64,000 bases of DNA, taken from NCBI RefSeq assembly GCF_028737255.1, contig NZ_JAQZAN010000018.1:1-64000 (forward strand). The letters are read 5' to 3'. Below the pieces are notes generated by a model, which saw only the letters and a program-made list of their open reading frames with translations, did not search any database and had not been told where the DNA came from. Positions 34,208 to 42,771 of the stretch are shown piece by piece; position 1 is the first letter of the stretch, and each line of letters opens with the position of its first letter. Both the position numbers and the translations under genes were made by a program. The DNA is from Actinomycetospora straminea (GTDB lineage: Bacteria > Actinomycetota > Actinomycetes > Mycobacteriales > Pseudonocardiaceae).

Positions 34208-34903
34208 GTGCACCGACTCGACCACGAGGACCTGAACGGCGGAGCCGTGGACGCGACCCCGCTCCACCGTCACGGCCGCGCCCTGCGCGTCGGCATCGGC
34301 GGGCCCGTGGGGTCCGGGAAGACGGCCCTGGTGGCGGCCCTCTGCCGGGCGCTGGGCGAGGAGCTCTCGCTCGCGGTCGTGACCAACGACATCTACACCA
34401 CCGAGGACGCCGACTTCCTGCGCGGCCAGGCGGTCCTGCCCGACGACCGGGTCGTCGCCGTCCGGACCGGGTGCTGCCCGCACACCGCCATCCGCGACGA
34501 CATCACCGCCAACCTCGACGCGGTCGAGGACCTCGTCGAGCGGCACGACCCCGAGCTCGTCCTCGTCGAGTCGGGTGGCGACAACCTCACCGCGACGTTC
34601 AGCTACGGCCTCGTCGACCGCCAGATCTTCGTCCTCGACACCGCGGGCGGCGACGACGTCCCCCGCAAGGGCGGGCCCGGGGTGGCCGGCGCCGACCTGC
34701 TCGTGGTCAACAAGGTCGACCTCGCGGCGCTGGTGGGGGCCGACGTCGACCGCATGGCCGCCGATGCCGCGCGGGTCCGCGAGGGACGCCCCACCGTCCT
34801 CGCGTCGGTCCGCACCGGACCCGGCGTCGCGGAGGTGGCGGCGTGGGTCCGCGCCGAGATCGCCGCGCACGCGGATCGGGCCGCCCCGTCCGACGTGGCG
34901 TGA
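34208..34903 (+). CDS. ureG: Urease accessory GTPase UreG
   Basis: UreG is the GTPase that delivers nickel to urease. The 231-residue protein has the P loop [14 protein letters not shown], the switch [13 protein letters not shown], the metal motif [24 protein letters not shown], and the NKVD guanine motif. The N terminus is histidine-rich (HRLDH, HRHG), which may help to hold nickel because no ureE gene is visible. GTG 34208 is chosen as it is the first start after the divergent promoter gap and precedes the histidines. Its separation from ureD by the reversed permease is unusual. Confidence 0.94.
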   Translation: MHRLDHEDLNGGAVDATPLHRHGRALRVGIGGPVGSGKTALVAALCRALGEELSLAVVTNDIYTTEDADFLRGQAVLPDDRVVAVRTGCCPHTAIRDDITANLDAVEDLVERHDPELVLVESGGDNLTATFSYGLVDRQIFVLDTAGGDDVPRKGGPGVAGADLLVVNKVDLAALVGADVDRMAADAARVREGRPTVLASVRTGPGVAEVAAWVRAEIAAHADRAAPSDVA

Positions 34904-34938
34904 CGGGGACTCGCCGCGGGGGGCGGTGGGCACGGGTG

Positions 34939-35430
34939 TCAGCTGTCGGTCGGCATGTTCCGCAGCTCGACCGGGCTGGACTTCACCACCGCGGTGACGG
35001 TGGCGGCGTGGTCCTGCCAGATCTCGAGGACGCGGTCGAGGTCGGCGACGTCGCGGACCTGCACGCGCATGAGCAGGCAGTCCTCGCCGGTGATCTTGTG
35101 GCACTCGACGACCTCGGGCTGCCGGGCCGCGAGCTGCTCGGAGATCTTCCCCTGGCCCAGCGCCGGCCGGACCCGCACCCACGCGGCGATCGGGTAGCCG
35201 AGCGCGGCCGGGTCGATGTCGAGGCGGTAGCCCCGGATGACGCCGGTCCGCTCGAGGCGCTGGACCCGCTCGGTGACCGCCGGCGCCGACATCCCGATGC
35301 GCCGGCCCAGCGCCGACATGCTCTGGCGGGGGTCCGCCTCGAGCTCCGCGAGGATGCGCCGGTTGGTCTCGTCGAGCAGCTTGTCGTTCTCCAGGCGCTG
35401 GGTGCCCCGGGCTTCCGATACTGCAGTCAT
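34939..35430 (-). CDS. Lrp/AsnC-family transcriptional regulator
   Basis: A 163-residue regulator. The N-terminal winged helix (about residues 15-75) has the Lrp pattern LDETNRRILAELEADPRQSMSALGRRIGMSAPAVTERVQRLERTGVIRGY. The C-terminal RAM domain (about 80-155) binds amino acids. It is transcribed away from a small membrane protein gene (35511-35783), which it probably controls. The next regulator (MocR) has the same kind of divergent neighbour. Confidence 0.92.
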   Translation of the reverse strand: MTAVSEARGTQRLENDKLLDETNRRILAELEADPRQSMSALGRRIGMSAPAVTERVQRLERTGVIRGYRLDIDPAALGYPIAAWVRVRPALGQGKISEQLAARQPEVVECHKITGEDCLLMRVQVRDVADLDRVLEIWQDHAATVTAVVKSSPVELRNMPTDS

Positions 35431-35510
35431 GTCGCCACTATCCCCGTGAGTTCGCCATGGAGTCCAGGGCTCCGGCCTTCGAGAATTGTCCCCATCGGCG
35501 AGACGAGGGG

Positions 35511-35783
35511 ATGGACGAGATGGTCACGTTCTGGGGAGTGCTGCTGGTCCTGGGGTTCCTGGCGGTCGCGCGCTACGGCGTCGACAGCCGCAGCGAGCAG
35601 GACCCGACGGGTCGCGACCCGGCCTGGCCGGTGACGAGCCGGCCCCACACCGTGCGCGGGGACGCGGTGCTGCTGGGCCGGCTGGCCCGGCGGGTGGCGG
35701 CGCACCAGCAGCTGTGGGCGGCGTACGAGCGCAGCCTGCGCCCGTGGGAGGGCGAGCGGCGTGGGCTCACACGACGGTCGTGA
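35511..35783 (+). CDS. Small membrane protein, paralog 1 (Lrp-linked)
   Basis: A 90-residue protein. The N-terminal membrane helix MVTFWGVLLVLGFLAVARYG is followed by a hydrophilic domain with DSRSEQDPTGRDPAWP and a terminal YERSLRPWE. These motifs recur in the protein at 37421-37729, so the two are paralogs. ATG 35511 or 35520 has GACGAGGGG upstream. It is divergent from the Lrp regulator and its last 17 bases overlap the end of the MocR gene on the other strand. No known family comes to mind. Confidence 0.75.
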   Translation: MDEMVTFWGVLLVLGFLAVARYGVDSRSEQDPTGRDPAWPVTSRPHTVRGDAVLLGRLARRVAAHQQLWAAYERSLRPWEGERRGLTRRS

Positions 35784-37299
35784 GCGTGGAGGCCCCGGCG
35801 CCGAGGGAGTCCCACGCCTCGGCGAGCCGGGCCACGGCGTCGTCGAGGGCGTCGGGGGAGAGGGTGTAGGGCAGCCGCAGGTACTGCTCGAACGCCCCGC
35901 CGGTGGCGAACCGGGGACCGGCGGCGAGGTGGACACCGAAGCGGCCGGCCGCCTCGACCAGGGCGCTCGAGCGGGGAGCGCCGAGGTCGACCCAGAGGCT
36001 GAAGCCGCCCGAGGGGTTCGGCACGCGCCACTCGGGCAGCGCCTCGGCGAGGGCGGCGCGCAGGTGGTCGCGGCGGTGCGCCAGCACCCGGCGGCTCTGC
36101 TCCACGAGCTCGTCGAGGCGCTCGACGAGGTCGACGGCGACGAGCTGCTCGAGGACCGGCGTGGAGATGTCGTCCGACGAGCGGGCGGCCGCGATGCGGC
36201 GCAGCAGGGTGCGCGGGGCGCGCAGCCAGCCGATGCGCAGGCCACCCCACACCGTCTTCGAGAGACCACCGGTGGTGATCACCGCGGTGCCGCCCGCTCC
36301 GGCCCAGGCGCCGAGCGGCGGCGGGACGGGGGTGTCGAGCCACATGTCCCGCAGGCAGTCGTCGACGACGAGGGTGACCCCGTGCCGGCCGGCCGCGGCC
36401 ACGACGGCCGCCCGCGTCTCGGCGGCCATCACCGCGCCGGTCGGGTTCTGGTGGTCGGCGACCAGGTAGCCGAGCGTCGGCGAGGACGCCCGCATCGCGG
36501 CGGCGAGGGCGTCGAGGTCCCAGCCGGGGCGGCCGGTCGCCGCGTCCTCGACCATCGCGACCGGCACCGCGCGCGCCGAGGCGTGGCGGCAGAGGTCGAT
36601 GGCCCCGGGGTAGGTGGGCTGCTCGATGAGCACGCGGTCGCCGGGGCGCACGAGCGTCCGGGTCACCAGGGAGTGGGCGTGCTGGGCGCCGGCGGTGATC
36701 ATCACCTCGTCCGCCGAGGTCCGCAGGCCCTGCGCCGTGAGCCGGGCGGCGACGGCCTCGCGCAGCACGGGGAGCCCGAGGACGTCGTAGCCCGTGCTCG
36801 CGAGGTGGGTGGGCAGCTCGGCGAGCGCCCGGGCGCCCGCTGCGGTCACGGCCTCCATGGGCGCCCACGGTGCGGCGTGGGCGAGGTCGACGACCTCGCG
36901 GCCGGGCACCTGCGCGGTCGGCGTGCCCATGGGCGCGAAGGGCGTGAACCCGGTGGCGCCGACGTGCAGGGCGCCGTCGAGAGGTGCGGGGGACGCGCCC
37001 GGTCCGGACGGCCGGGTCGCGGGGACCGCCGTCCACGTGCCCGAACCGCGCCGGCGCACGAGGTGGCCCGCCTCGCGCAGCTCCTCGTAGGCGGCGGCGA
37101 CCGTGCCGCGCCCGACCCCGAGGGCGACGGCGAGCTCGCGCTCGCTCGGGACCCGCGTGCCCACCGCCAGGCGGCCGTCGGCGAGCAGCGAGGTGATGCG
37201 CCCGGCCAGGGCGGCCTGCGCGCTGGTCCCCGGGCCACCGCCGTCGCGCCAGCCGGTGAGGAGGCGCGCGAGGCTCCCGGCTCCGAGGTGGTCGTCCAT
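35767..37299 (-). CDS. MocR/PdxR-family regulator (GntR domain plus aminotransferase-like domain)
   Basis: A 510-residue regulator. The GntR winged helix occupies residues about 20-95 (LADGRLAVGTRVPSERELAVALGVGRGTVAAAYEELREAGHL), followed by a fold-type I aminotransferase domain. The PLP lysine is in GGLSKTVWGG and the PLP aspartate in VDDCLRD; NPTG is also present. MocR proteins sense PLP or amino-acid adducts and often control a divergent neighbour. ATG 37299 is used. The gap to the divergent small membrane gene holds four TGCCAC repeats. Confidence 0.93.
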   Translation of the reverse strand: MDDHLGAGSLARLLTGWRDGGGPGTSAQAALAGRITSLLADGRLAVGTRVPSERELAVALGVGRGTVAAAYEELREAGHLVRRRGSGTWTAVPATRPSGPGASPAPLDGALHVGATGFTPFAPMGTPTAQVPGREVVDLAHAAPWAPMEAVTAAGARALAELPTHLASTGYDVLGLPVLREAVAARLTAQGLRTSADEVMITAGAQHAHSLVTRTLVRPGDRVLIEQPTYPGAIDLCRHASARAVPVAMVEDAATGRPGWDLDALAAAMRASSPTLGYLVADHQNPTGAVMAAETRAAVVAAAGRHGVTLVVDDCLRDMWLDTPVPPPLGAWAGAGGTAVITTGGLSKTVWGGLRIGWLRAPRTLLRRIAAARSSDDISTPVLEQLVAVDLVERLDELVEQSRRVLAHRRDHLRAALAEALPEWRVPNPSGGFSLWVDLGAPRSSALVEAAGRFGVHLAAGPRFATGGAFEQYLRLPYTLSPDALDDAVARLAEAWDSLGAGASTLTTVV

Positions 37300-37311
37300 G
37301 GCCGGTGATTC

Positions 37312-37371
37312 TGCCACTTCTGCCACCTTGGCTGCCACCCGTGACGAGGTGGCCCTGGGCAGAGCTGCCAC
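37312..37371. promoter_or_regulatory. Four TGCCAC repeats, candidate MocR sites
   Basis: TGCCAC occurs as a direct repeat at 37312, 37321, 37333 and 37366, and a GTGGC lies near 37349 on the same strand. The site sits between the MocR start (37299) and the small membrane gene start (37421). MocR regulators characteristically use direct repeats with varied spacing, so these fit its binding sites. Confidence 0.55.
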
Positions 37372-37420
37372 CGGGGGCCACGGTGGAAGACATCCAGCCA
37401 CTCCACCCCAGGAGCTCCCG

Positions 37421-37729
37421 ATGGCCGTCACCCTCACCGTCCTCGGCGTCCTCGTGGTCGCCGGCCTGCTGCTCGTCGCGCGCTACGGCGCCGACTCCCG
37501 CGGTACCGGGGATCCGACCGGGCGCGACCCCGCCTGGCCGTCCCGCCCGGTCCGCGAGCACACGCCGCGCGAGGACCTGGCCCTCCTCCGCGCCTGGTTC
37601 GCCCACCGCCGATGCTGGGAGCTCTTCGAGCGCTCCCTGCGCCCGTGGGAGGCCCCGGCCGCACCGGAGCGCCCGCGGCGCTCGCTCGCCCGAGACGCAG
37701 CGATCGCGCGGCTCGCTCGCCCGTGGTGA
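37421..37729 (+). CDS. Small membrane protein, paralog 2 (MocR-linked)
   Basis: A 102-residue protein. The N-terminal helix [20 protein letters not shown] is followed by ADSRGTGDPTGRDPAWP, a variable section, and FERSLRPWE. These match paralog 1 in order and spacing. The C-terminal tail adds a basic stretch. ATG 37421 has an AGGAG upstream. It is divergent from the MocR gene and is followed by two extragenic palindromes. Function unknown. Confidence 0.75.
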   Translation: MAVTLTVLGVLVVAGLLLVARYGADSRGTGDPTGRDPAWPSRPVREHTPREDLALLRAWFAHRRCWELFERSLRPWEAPAAPERPRRSLARDAAIARLARPW

Positions 37730-37753
37730 GCAACGAACGCGCCGTTCGCTGCT
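37729..37753. repeat. Extragenic palindrome, family A, copy 1
   Basis: Arms AGCAACGAACG and CGTTCGCTGCT (one mismatch) pair around CGC. It begins on the last base of the small-protein stop codon. It lies in the 66-bp gap between two convergent genes (ending at 37729 and 37796), as does copy 2. Copy 3 at 60589-60613 also sits between convergent genes. Confidence 0.75.
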
Positions 37754-37758
37754 TCTAG

Positions 37759-37782
37759 AGCAACGAATGGCGCGTTCGCTGC
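37759..37782. repeat. Extragenic palindrome, family A, copy 2
   Basis: Arms AGCAACGAA and TTCGCTGCA flank a short centre TGGCGCG. It follows copy 1 by five bases (TTCTA between them) in the same orientation. With copy 1 it could form two consecutive hairpins at the ends of convergent genes, acting as a terminator in both directions. Confidence 0.7.
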
Positions 37783-37795
37783 ATCACCGGGGCCT

Positions 37796-38575
37796 TCAGA
37801 GCTGGCTGGCCGCCGCCTCGTCGAGCAGCCACAGGGTCCGCTCGGTGCCGCGCAGCCCCGCGATCGGGACGTCGACCTCGGACGCGCCGCCGTGCGCCCG
37901 CGCGAGCGCCTCGGCCTTGCCGTCACCGGCCGCCACCAGCCAGATCTCGCGGGCGTGGCGGGCGGCGGGGAGCGTGAGGCTCACGCGGGTGGGCGGCGGC
38001 TTCGGGCAGTCGCGGACCCCGACGACGCCGGCCGCGGCCGCGTGCACGGCGGGGGAGTCGGGGAAGACCGACAGCACGTGGCCCTCCGGTCCGCAGCCCG
38101 CCAGCAGCACGTCGAAGGCGGGGATCGCCGCGCCGCCGCCGAGCCGGGACGCCGCCGCCGACAGCGTCTTGGCGTAGGCGTCGGCGGCGAGGTCGGGGTC
38201 GCCCCCGCCGGCGTCCTCCGGGGCGTCGGAGGCCGCCATCGGGTGGACGCGGCCGGGGTCGAGGGGCAGCGCGTCGAGCAGCGCCTCGCGGGCCTGGGCG
38301 TCGTTGCGCTCGGCGTCGCCGGCGGGCACGAAGCGCTCGTCGCCCCAGAACACCTCGACCGCGCCCCAGTCGACGTCGTCGCGCCGGGACCCACCGTCGA
38401 CCAGCGCCGCGACCTCGCGCAGCATCCCGATCCCGATGCCGCCGCCGGTGAGCACCACCGACGCCGACCCGCGCGCGGCCTGCGCCTCGGCGAGCGCGGT
38501 CAGCAGGCGGTCGGCGGCGTCGCGGGCCGTCGCCTCCTCGTCGACCTGGACCTGGACCTCGGGCTGACCCGTCAC
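37796..38575 (-). CDS. pgl: 6-phosphogluconolactonase
   Basis: Pgl hydrolyses 6-phosphogluconolactone in the oxidative pentose phosphate pathway. The 259-residue protein has the family motifs LTGGGIGIGMLREV, VFWGDERFVP (catalytic region), DALPLDPGRVHPM and LAGCGPEGHVLSVFPDSP. In the last, most enzymes have GMGxDGHxASLFP; here GCGPEGHVLSVFP. GTG 38575 overlaps the opcA stop by four bases. It is the last gene of the minus-strand operon tkt-tal-pgi-zwf-opcA-pgl. Confidence 0.93.
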   Translation of the reverse strand: MTGQPEVQVQVDEEATARDAADRLLTALAEAQAARGSASVVLTGGGIGIGMLREVAALVDGGSRRDDVDWGAVEVFWGDERFVPAGDAERNDAQAREALLDALPLDPGRVHPMAASDAPEDAGGGDPDLAADAYAKTLSAAASRLGGGAAIPAFDVLLAGCGPEGHVLSVFPDSPAVHAAAAGVVGVRDCPKPPPTRVSLTLPAARHAREIWLVAAGDGKAEALARAHGGASEVDVPIAGLRGTERTLWLLDEAAASQL

Positions 38576-39525
38576 GCGCTCACCTTCCTCGACGTCCGCG
38601 TGCGTCCGGCCGGCACGGCCTCGAGCGCCTCGGCGAAGATGTCGTCGGGGTCCAGGCGGCGCAGCTCCTCGGCGAGGCACTCGCGGGTGGTGCGCCGCGA
38701 CAGGGCCACGCGACGGTCGGGCTGCCCGGGCTGGGAGAGGACCGCGCTCTTTGCGTCGAGGCGCCGCAGCTCCACCGGCCCGCTCGGGCGCTCGAGGCGC
38801 ACCGCGGCGATCTGCCCGCCCTGACCGCCGGGGACGTCCTCGGTCTTCCGGCTCACCGGGCAGCCCAGCCGCGAGGCCAGCCAGCCGGCGAGCAGGTCGG
38901 TCGACGCCGAGTCCGCCGCCCCGGTCACCGACGCGGCGGTGATCCGCTCGTGCGGCGGCTGGTCGAGCGCCGCGGTGAGCAGGGCGCGCCAGCTCGTGAT
39001 GCGGCTCCACGCGAGGTCGGTGTCGCCGGGGTGGTAGCGCTGGCGCAGCTTGCCCAGCGCCTTCGCCGGCGACCTGGCCTGCGCGACGTCGGTGATCCGG
39101 CGCCCGGCCACCGACCCGACCGGGTCCTCGGCGGGCACCGCCGGCGCCTCGCCCGGCCACCACGCCACGATCGGCGCGTCGGGCAGGAGCAGCGGCACCA
39201 CGATCGCCCCGCCCTGGTCGGCCAGCGGCCCGTACATCCGCAGGACGATGACCTCGCTCGCGCCCGCGTCGCCGCCGATGCGGATCTGGGCGTCCAGGCG
39301 GGACGCGGCCCGGCGCACCCCGCGGGCGAGGACCAGCACGCGGCAGGGGTGCTCGCGGCTCGCGTCGTTCGCGGCCTGGATCGCCGCCTCGGCCTCCGGG
39401 CCGTCCTCGGTGATGATGATCAGGGTCAGCACCCGCCCCAGCGCCACCGCGCCGGCGCTCTCGCGCAGGTCGACCATCGTGCGGTTGACCGCCGACGTGT
39501 CCGTCGACGGCAGGTCGACGATCAT
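38572..39525 (-). CDS. opcA: Glucose-6-phosphate dehydrogenase assembly protein OpcA
   Basis: OpcA is required for activity of glucose-6-phosphate dehydrogenase in cyanobacteria and is genetically linked to zwf in actinobacteria. The 317-residue protein has the family start IVDLPSTDTSAVNRTMVDLRESAGAVALGRVLTLI, and the middle motif PLLLPDAPIVAWWPGEAP. It lies 13 bp downstream of zwf and overlaps pgl, so the three are a unit. Confidence 0.93.
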   Translation of the reverse strand: MIVDLPSTDTSAVNRTMVDLRESAGAVALGRVLTLIIITEDGPEAEAAIQAANDASREHPCRVLVLARGVRRAASRLDAQIRIGGDAGASEVIVLRMYGPLADQGGAIVVPLLLPDAPIVAWWPGEAPAVPAEDPVGSVAGRRITDVAQARSPAKALGKLRQRYHPGDTDLAWSRITSWRALLTAALDQPPHERITAASVTGAADSASTDLLAGWLASRLGCPVSRKTEDVPGGQGGQIAAVRLERPSGPVELRRLDAKSAVLSQPGQPDRRVALSRRTTRECLAEELRRLDPDDIFAEALEAVPAGRTRTSRKVSA

Positions 39526-39538
39526 GTGTCCCTCTCCC

Positions 39539-41101
39539 TCATGGACGCCGCCAGACGCGCCCGGTGCGCTCGAGCAGGACGTCGGCGGACCGCGGACCCC
39601 AGGTCCCGGCCGCGTAGCTGTCGGGCGTGCCCTCGCGGTGCCACTTCGCGATCACCGGGTCGAGGATGCGCCAGGACAGCTCGACCTCGGTGTTGGTCGG
39701 GAACAGCGACGGCTCGCCGAGCAGGACGTCGAGCAGCAGGCGCTCGTAGGCCTCGGGGGAGGCCTCGGTGAACGCCGTGCCGTAGCCGAAGTCCATCGTG
39801 ACGTCGCGGACCTCCATGCCCGAGCCGGGCACCTTCGACCCGAACCGCAGGGTGACGCCCTCGTCCGGCTGCACGCGCACGACCAGCGCGTTCTGGCCGA
39901 GCTCCTCGGTCATCGTCTGGTCGAACGGCAGGTGCGGGGCCCGCTTGAACACCACGGCGATCTCGGTGACGCGCCGGCCGAGGCGCTTGCCGGTGCGCAG
40001 GTAGAACGGCACGCCGGCCCAGCGGCGGGTGTTCACCTCACACGTGATCGCCGCGTAGGTCTCGGTGACCGAGTCGGGCGGGAAGCCCTCCTCCTGCTGC
40101 AGGCCCTTGACCTCGGTCGAGCCCTGCCACCCGCCGGCGTACTGCCCGCGGGCGGTGGTCTCGTCGATCGGCTCGGCGAGCGTCGTCGCCGACAGGACCT
40201 TGATCTTCTCCTCGCGCAGGTCGTCGGGGGAGAAGGAGACCGGCTCCTCCATCGCCGTCAGCGCGAGGAGCTGCAGCAGGTGGTTCTGGATGACGTCGCG
40301 GGCCGCCCCGATGCCGTCGTAGTAGCCGGCGCGCCCGCCCACCCCGATGTCCTCGGCCATCGTGATCTGCACGTGGTCGACGTGGTGGGCGTTCCAGATC
40401 GGCTCGAAGAGCTCGTTGGCGAACCGCAGCGCCAGCAGGTTCTGGACGGTCTCCTTGCCGAGGTAGTGGTCGATCCGGAAGACCGCGTCCTCGGGGAAGA
40501 CGTCGTTGACGATGCCGTTGAGCTCCTGCGCCGAGCGCAGGTCGTGCCCGAACGGCTTCTCGATGACGAGGCGGCGCCACACGTCGCCGTCGTCGTCGGC
40601 GAGGCCCGAGCGCGAGAGCTGCTTGCACACGGTCGGGAACGCCGACGGCGGGATCGACAGGTAGAACGCGTGGTTGCCGTTGGTGCCGCGCTGGGCGTCG
40701 AGCTCGGCCACGCAGGCGGCGAGGCGGTCGAACGACTCGTCGTCGTCGAAGGTGCCCTGCACGAACCGCAGCCCCTCCGCCAGGCGGTCCCAGACCTCCT
40801 GCCGGAAGGGGGTGCGGGAGTGCTCGCGCACCGCGTCGTGCACGACCTCCGCGAAGTCCTGGTCGGCCCAGTCGCGGCGCGCGAACCCGACGAGCGCGAA
40901 GCCCGGCGGGAGCAGGCCACGGTTCGCGAGGTCGTAGATGGCCGGCATCAGCTTCTTGCGGGCCAGGTCACCGGTCACGCCGAACAGCACGAGGCCCGAG
41001 GGCCCCGCGATCCGCGGGAGGCGCTTGTCGCGCGCGTCCCGCAGCGGGTTGGTCCACTCGTCGTGCCCGCGGACCCCCGTGTGCCCCGACCCGAAGGTCA
41101 C
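39539..41101 (-). CDS. zwf: Glucose-6-phosphate 1-dehydrogenase
   Basis: Zwf oxidises glucose 6-phosphate with NADP and starts the oxidative pentose phosphate pathway. The 520-residue protein has the nucleotide motif GVTGDLARKKLMPAIYDLANRG, the substrate loop RIDHYLGKETVQN, and the conserved EKPFGHD and AGVPFYLRTGKRL. GTG 41101 overlaps the pgi stop by four bases. The protein is intact and is followed by opcA, its assembly partner. Confidence 0.96.
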   Translation of the reverse strand: MTFGSGHTGVRGHDEWTNPLRDARDKRLPRIAGPSGLVLFGVTGDLARKKLMPAIYDLANRGLLPPGFALVGFARRDWADQDFAEVVHDAVREHSRTPFRQEVWDRLAEGLRFVQGTFDDDESFDRLAACVAELDAQRGTNGNHAFYLSIPPSAFPTVCKQLSRSGLADDDGDVWRRLVIEKPFGHDLRSAQELNGIVNDVFPEDAVFRIDHYLGKETVQNLLALRFANELFEPIWNAHHVDHVQITMAEDIGVGGRAGYYDGIGAARDVIQNHLLQLLALTAMEEPVSFSPDDLREEKIKVLSATTLAEPIDETTARGQYAGGWQGSTEVKGLQQEEGFPPDSVTETYAAITCEVNTRRWAGVPFYLRTGKRLGRRVTEIAVVFKRAPHLPFDQTMTEELGQNALVVRVQPDEGVTLRFGSKVPGSGMEVRDVTMDFGYGTAFTEASPEAYERLLLDVLLGEPSLFPTNTEVELSWRILDPVIAKWHREGTPDSYAAGTWGPRSADVLLERTGRVWRRP

Positions 41102-42771
41102 CGACCCACCGCCCTCACCGCGTTCGCGAGCGCCACCAGCCCGGCGGCGCGGTCCGCCAGGTGCAGCCGCAGGACCGGGCGCGGCGTGCCGCCGTTCTTG
41201 GCCGCCGCGAGCACCCCGGCGTCGCCGCGGGCCTGCGCGTGCTCGAGCGTGCCGAACGAGAACGGCTGCCCGGGGATGGCCAGGTCGTCGGCCACCGAGC
41301 CCGTGATCTGCAGGAACACGCCGTTCTGGTGCCCGCCCTTGTGGTACTGACCGGTCGAGTGCAGGAACCGCGGTCCCCACCCGAACGTCGTCTGCAGCCC
41401 CGTGGCCTTCGCCAGCTCGGGGCGCAGCGTCGCGAACGAGGCGTCGTCGAGCCGGTCGAGGTAGGCCTGGATCGCGATGTAGCCATGGTCCGGCGCCGCG
41501 TCCACCAGCGCCTGGATCGCGTCGATCACGGTCTCCGGCGTCCCGAGCCAGCTCGCGTCGCCCGCGGCCCGGATCTCGATCGGGCCGTCGGTGACGATCG
41601 GGGCGTCGTCGCTCGCGGCGTCCCCGGACCCCTCGCCGGCCCCGGCCAGCAGGTCGCGGGTGGCCTGCTTGGCCGACTCGACGTCGGGCTGGTCGAACGG
41701 GTTGATGCCGATGAGGCGCCCGGCGAGCGCGACCGCGTGCTCCCAGAGCAGGAACTGCCCGCCCAGGGTGCCGGTCACCGACACCTGCGCGCCCGACCCC
41801 GCCGGCCCGATCGCGACGGCGGTGGCGTCGCTGCCGTGGTCGCCGAAGCCGGGAGCCTCGGCGTCCTCGACGACCACCGGCAGCAGGCCCGTGCCCTGCT
41901 TGCCGGTGGACTCGGCGATGAGCTGCTCGGCCCAGTTGCCGAAGCCGACCAGGCCGGAGCCGGTGTCGGCGAGCACGACCTTCTCCGCGCCGGCGCCGTG
42001 CGCCGCCGCCATGGCCGCGGCGAGCCGGATCGCGGGGTTGTCGGCGCTGTCGCGCGCGAGCTCCGGGGCGACCGCGGCCGCCTCGTCGAGCAGCGCGCCG
42101 ACGTCGACGCCGGCGAGCGCCGAGGGCACCAGACCGAACGCGGTGAGCGCCGAGTAGCGCCCGCCGACGCCCGGGTCGGCCTCGACGAGGTCCCGGTAGC
42201 CCTCGTCGCGGGCGAGGTCGGCGAGCTTCGTGCCCGGGTCGGTGACGACGACCATCCGCGACGCGGCGTCGATGCCGTTGGCCTCGAAGACCTCGGCGAA
42301 CACCCGGCGCTGGCTGTCCGTCTCGACCGTGCCGCCGGACTTCGACGACACGACGAGCACCGTGCGGGACAGGTCGCCCGCGAGCGCGTCGGAGACCTGC
42401 ATCGGGTCGGTGGTGTCCAGCACGACCAGCGGGAACTCGCCGCCGACCGCGCCGCCCGAGCGCGTCGCGCAGATGACCTCGGGGGCCAGCGACGAGCCGC
42501 CCATGCCCGCGAGCACGACGCGGTCGACGCCGTCGTCGTGCAGCGCGCGGCGCAGGGCGGTCAGCCGGTCGACCAGCGGGCGCGACGTCTCGTGGAGGTC
42601 CACCCAGGCGAGGCGCTTGCTCGCCTCGGGCTCGGCGTCGGGCCCCCACAGGGTGGCGTCCCCGGCCGAGAGCTTGGACGCCGCGGCGTCGCCGACGAGC
42701 TTCTCGACCAGCGCGTCGGCGGCGTCGGAGAGCGCGGGGTCGACGATGTCGACCTCGACACCGCCGCTCAC
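41098..42771 (-). CDS. pgi: Glucose-6-phosphate isomerase
   Basis: Pgi interconverts glucose 6-phosphate and fructose 6-phosphate. The 557-residue protein has an SIS-type core with [23 protein letters not shown], and [12 protein letters not shown]. The C-terminal part with [14 protein letters not shown] contains catalytic residues. It is of the divergent actinobacterial type, with SIS folds but low similarity to the E. coli enzyme. Its placement between tal and zwf in the pentose phosphate operon allows cycling. ATG 42771 overlaps the tal stop by four bases. Confidence 0.92.
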   Translation of the reverse strand: MSGGVEVDIVDPALSDAADALVEKLVGDAAASKLSAGDATLWGPDAEPEASKRLAWVDLHETSRPLVDRLTALRRALHDDGVDRVVLAGMGGSSLAPEVICATRSGGAVGGEFPLVVLDTTDPMQVSDALAGDLSRTVLVVSSKSGGTVETDSQRRVFAEVFEANGIDAASRMVVVTDPGTKLADLARDEGYRDLVEADPGVGGRYSALTAFGLVPSALAGVDVGALLDEAAAVAPELARDSADNPAIRLAAAMAAAHGAGAEKVVLADTGSGLVGFGNWAEQLIAESTGKQGTGLLPVVVEDAEAPGFGDHGSDATAVAIGPAGSGAQVSVTGTLGGQFLLWEHAVALAGRLIGINPFDQPDVESAKQATRDLLAGAGEGSGDAASDDAPIVTDGPIEIRAAGDASWLGTPETVIDAIQALVDAAPDHGYIAIQAYLDRLDDASFATLRPELAKATGLQTTFGWGPRFLHSTGQYHKGGHQNGVFLQITGSVADDLAIPGQPFSFGTLEHAQARGDAGVLAAAKNGGTPRPVLRLHLADRAAGLVALANAVRAVGR

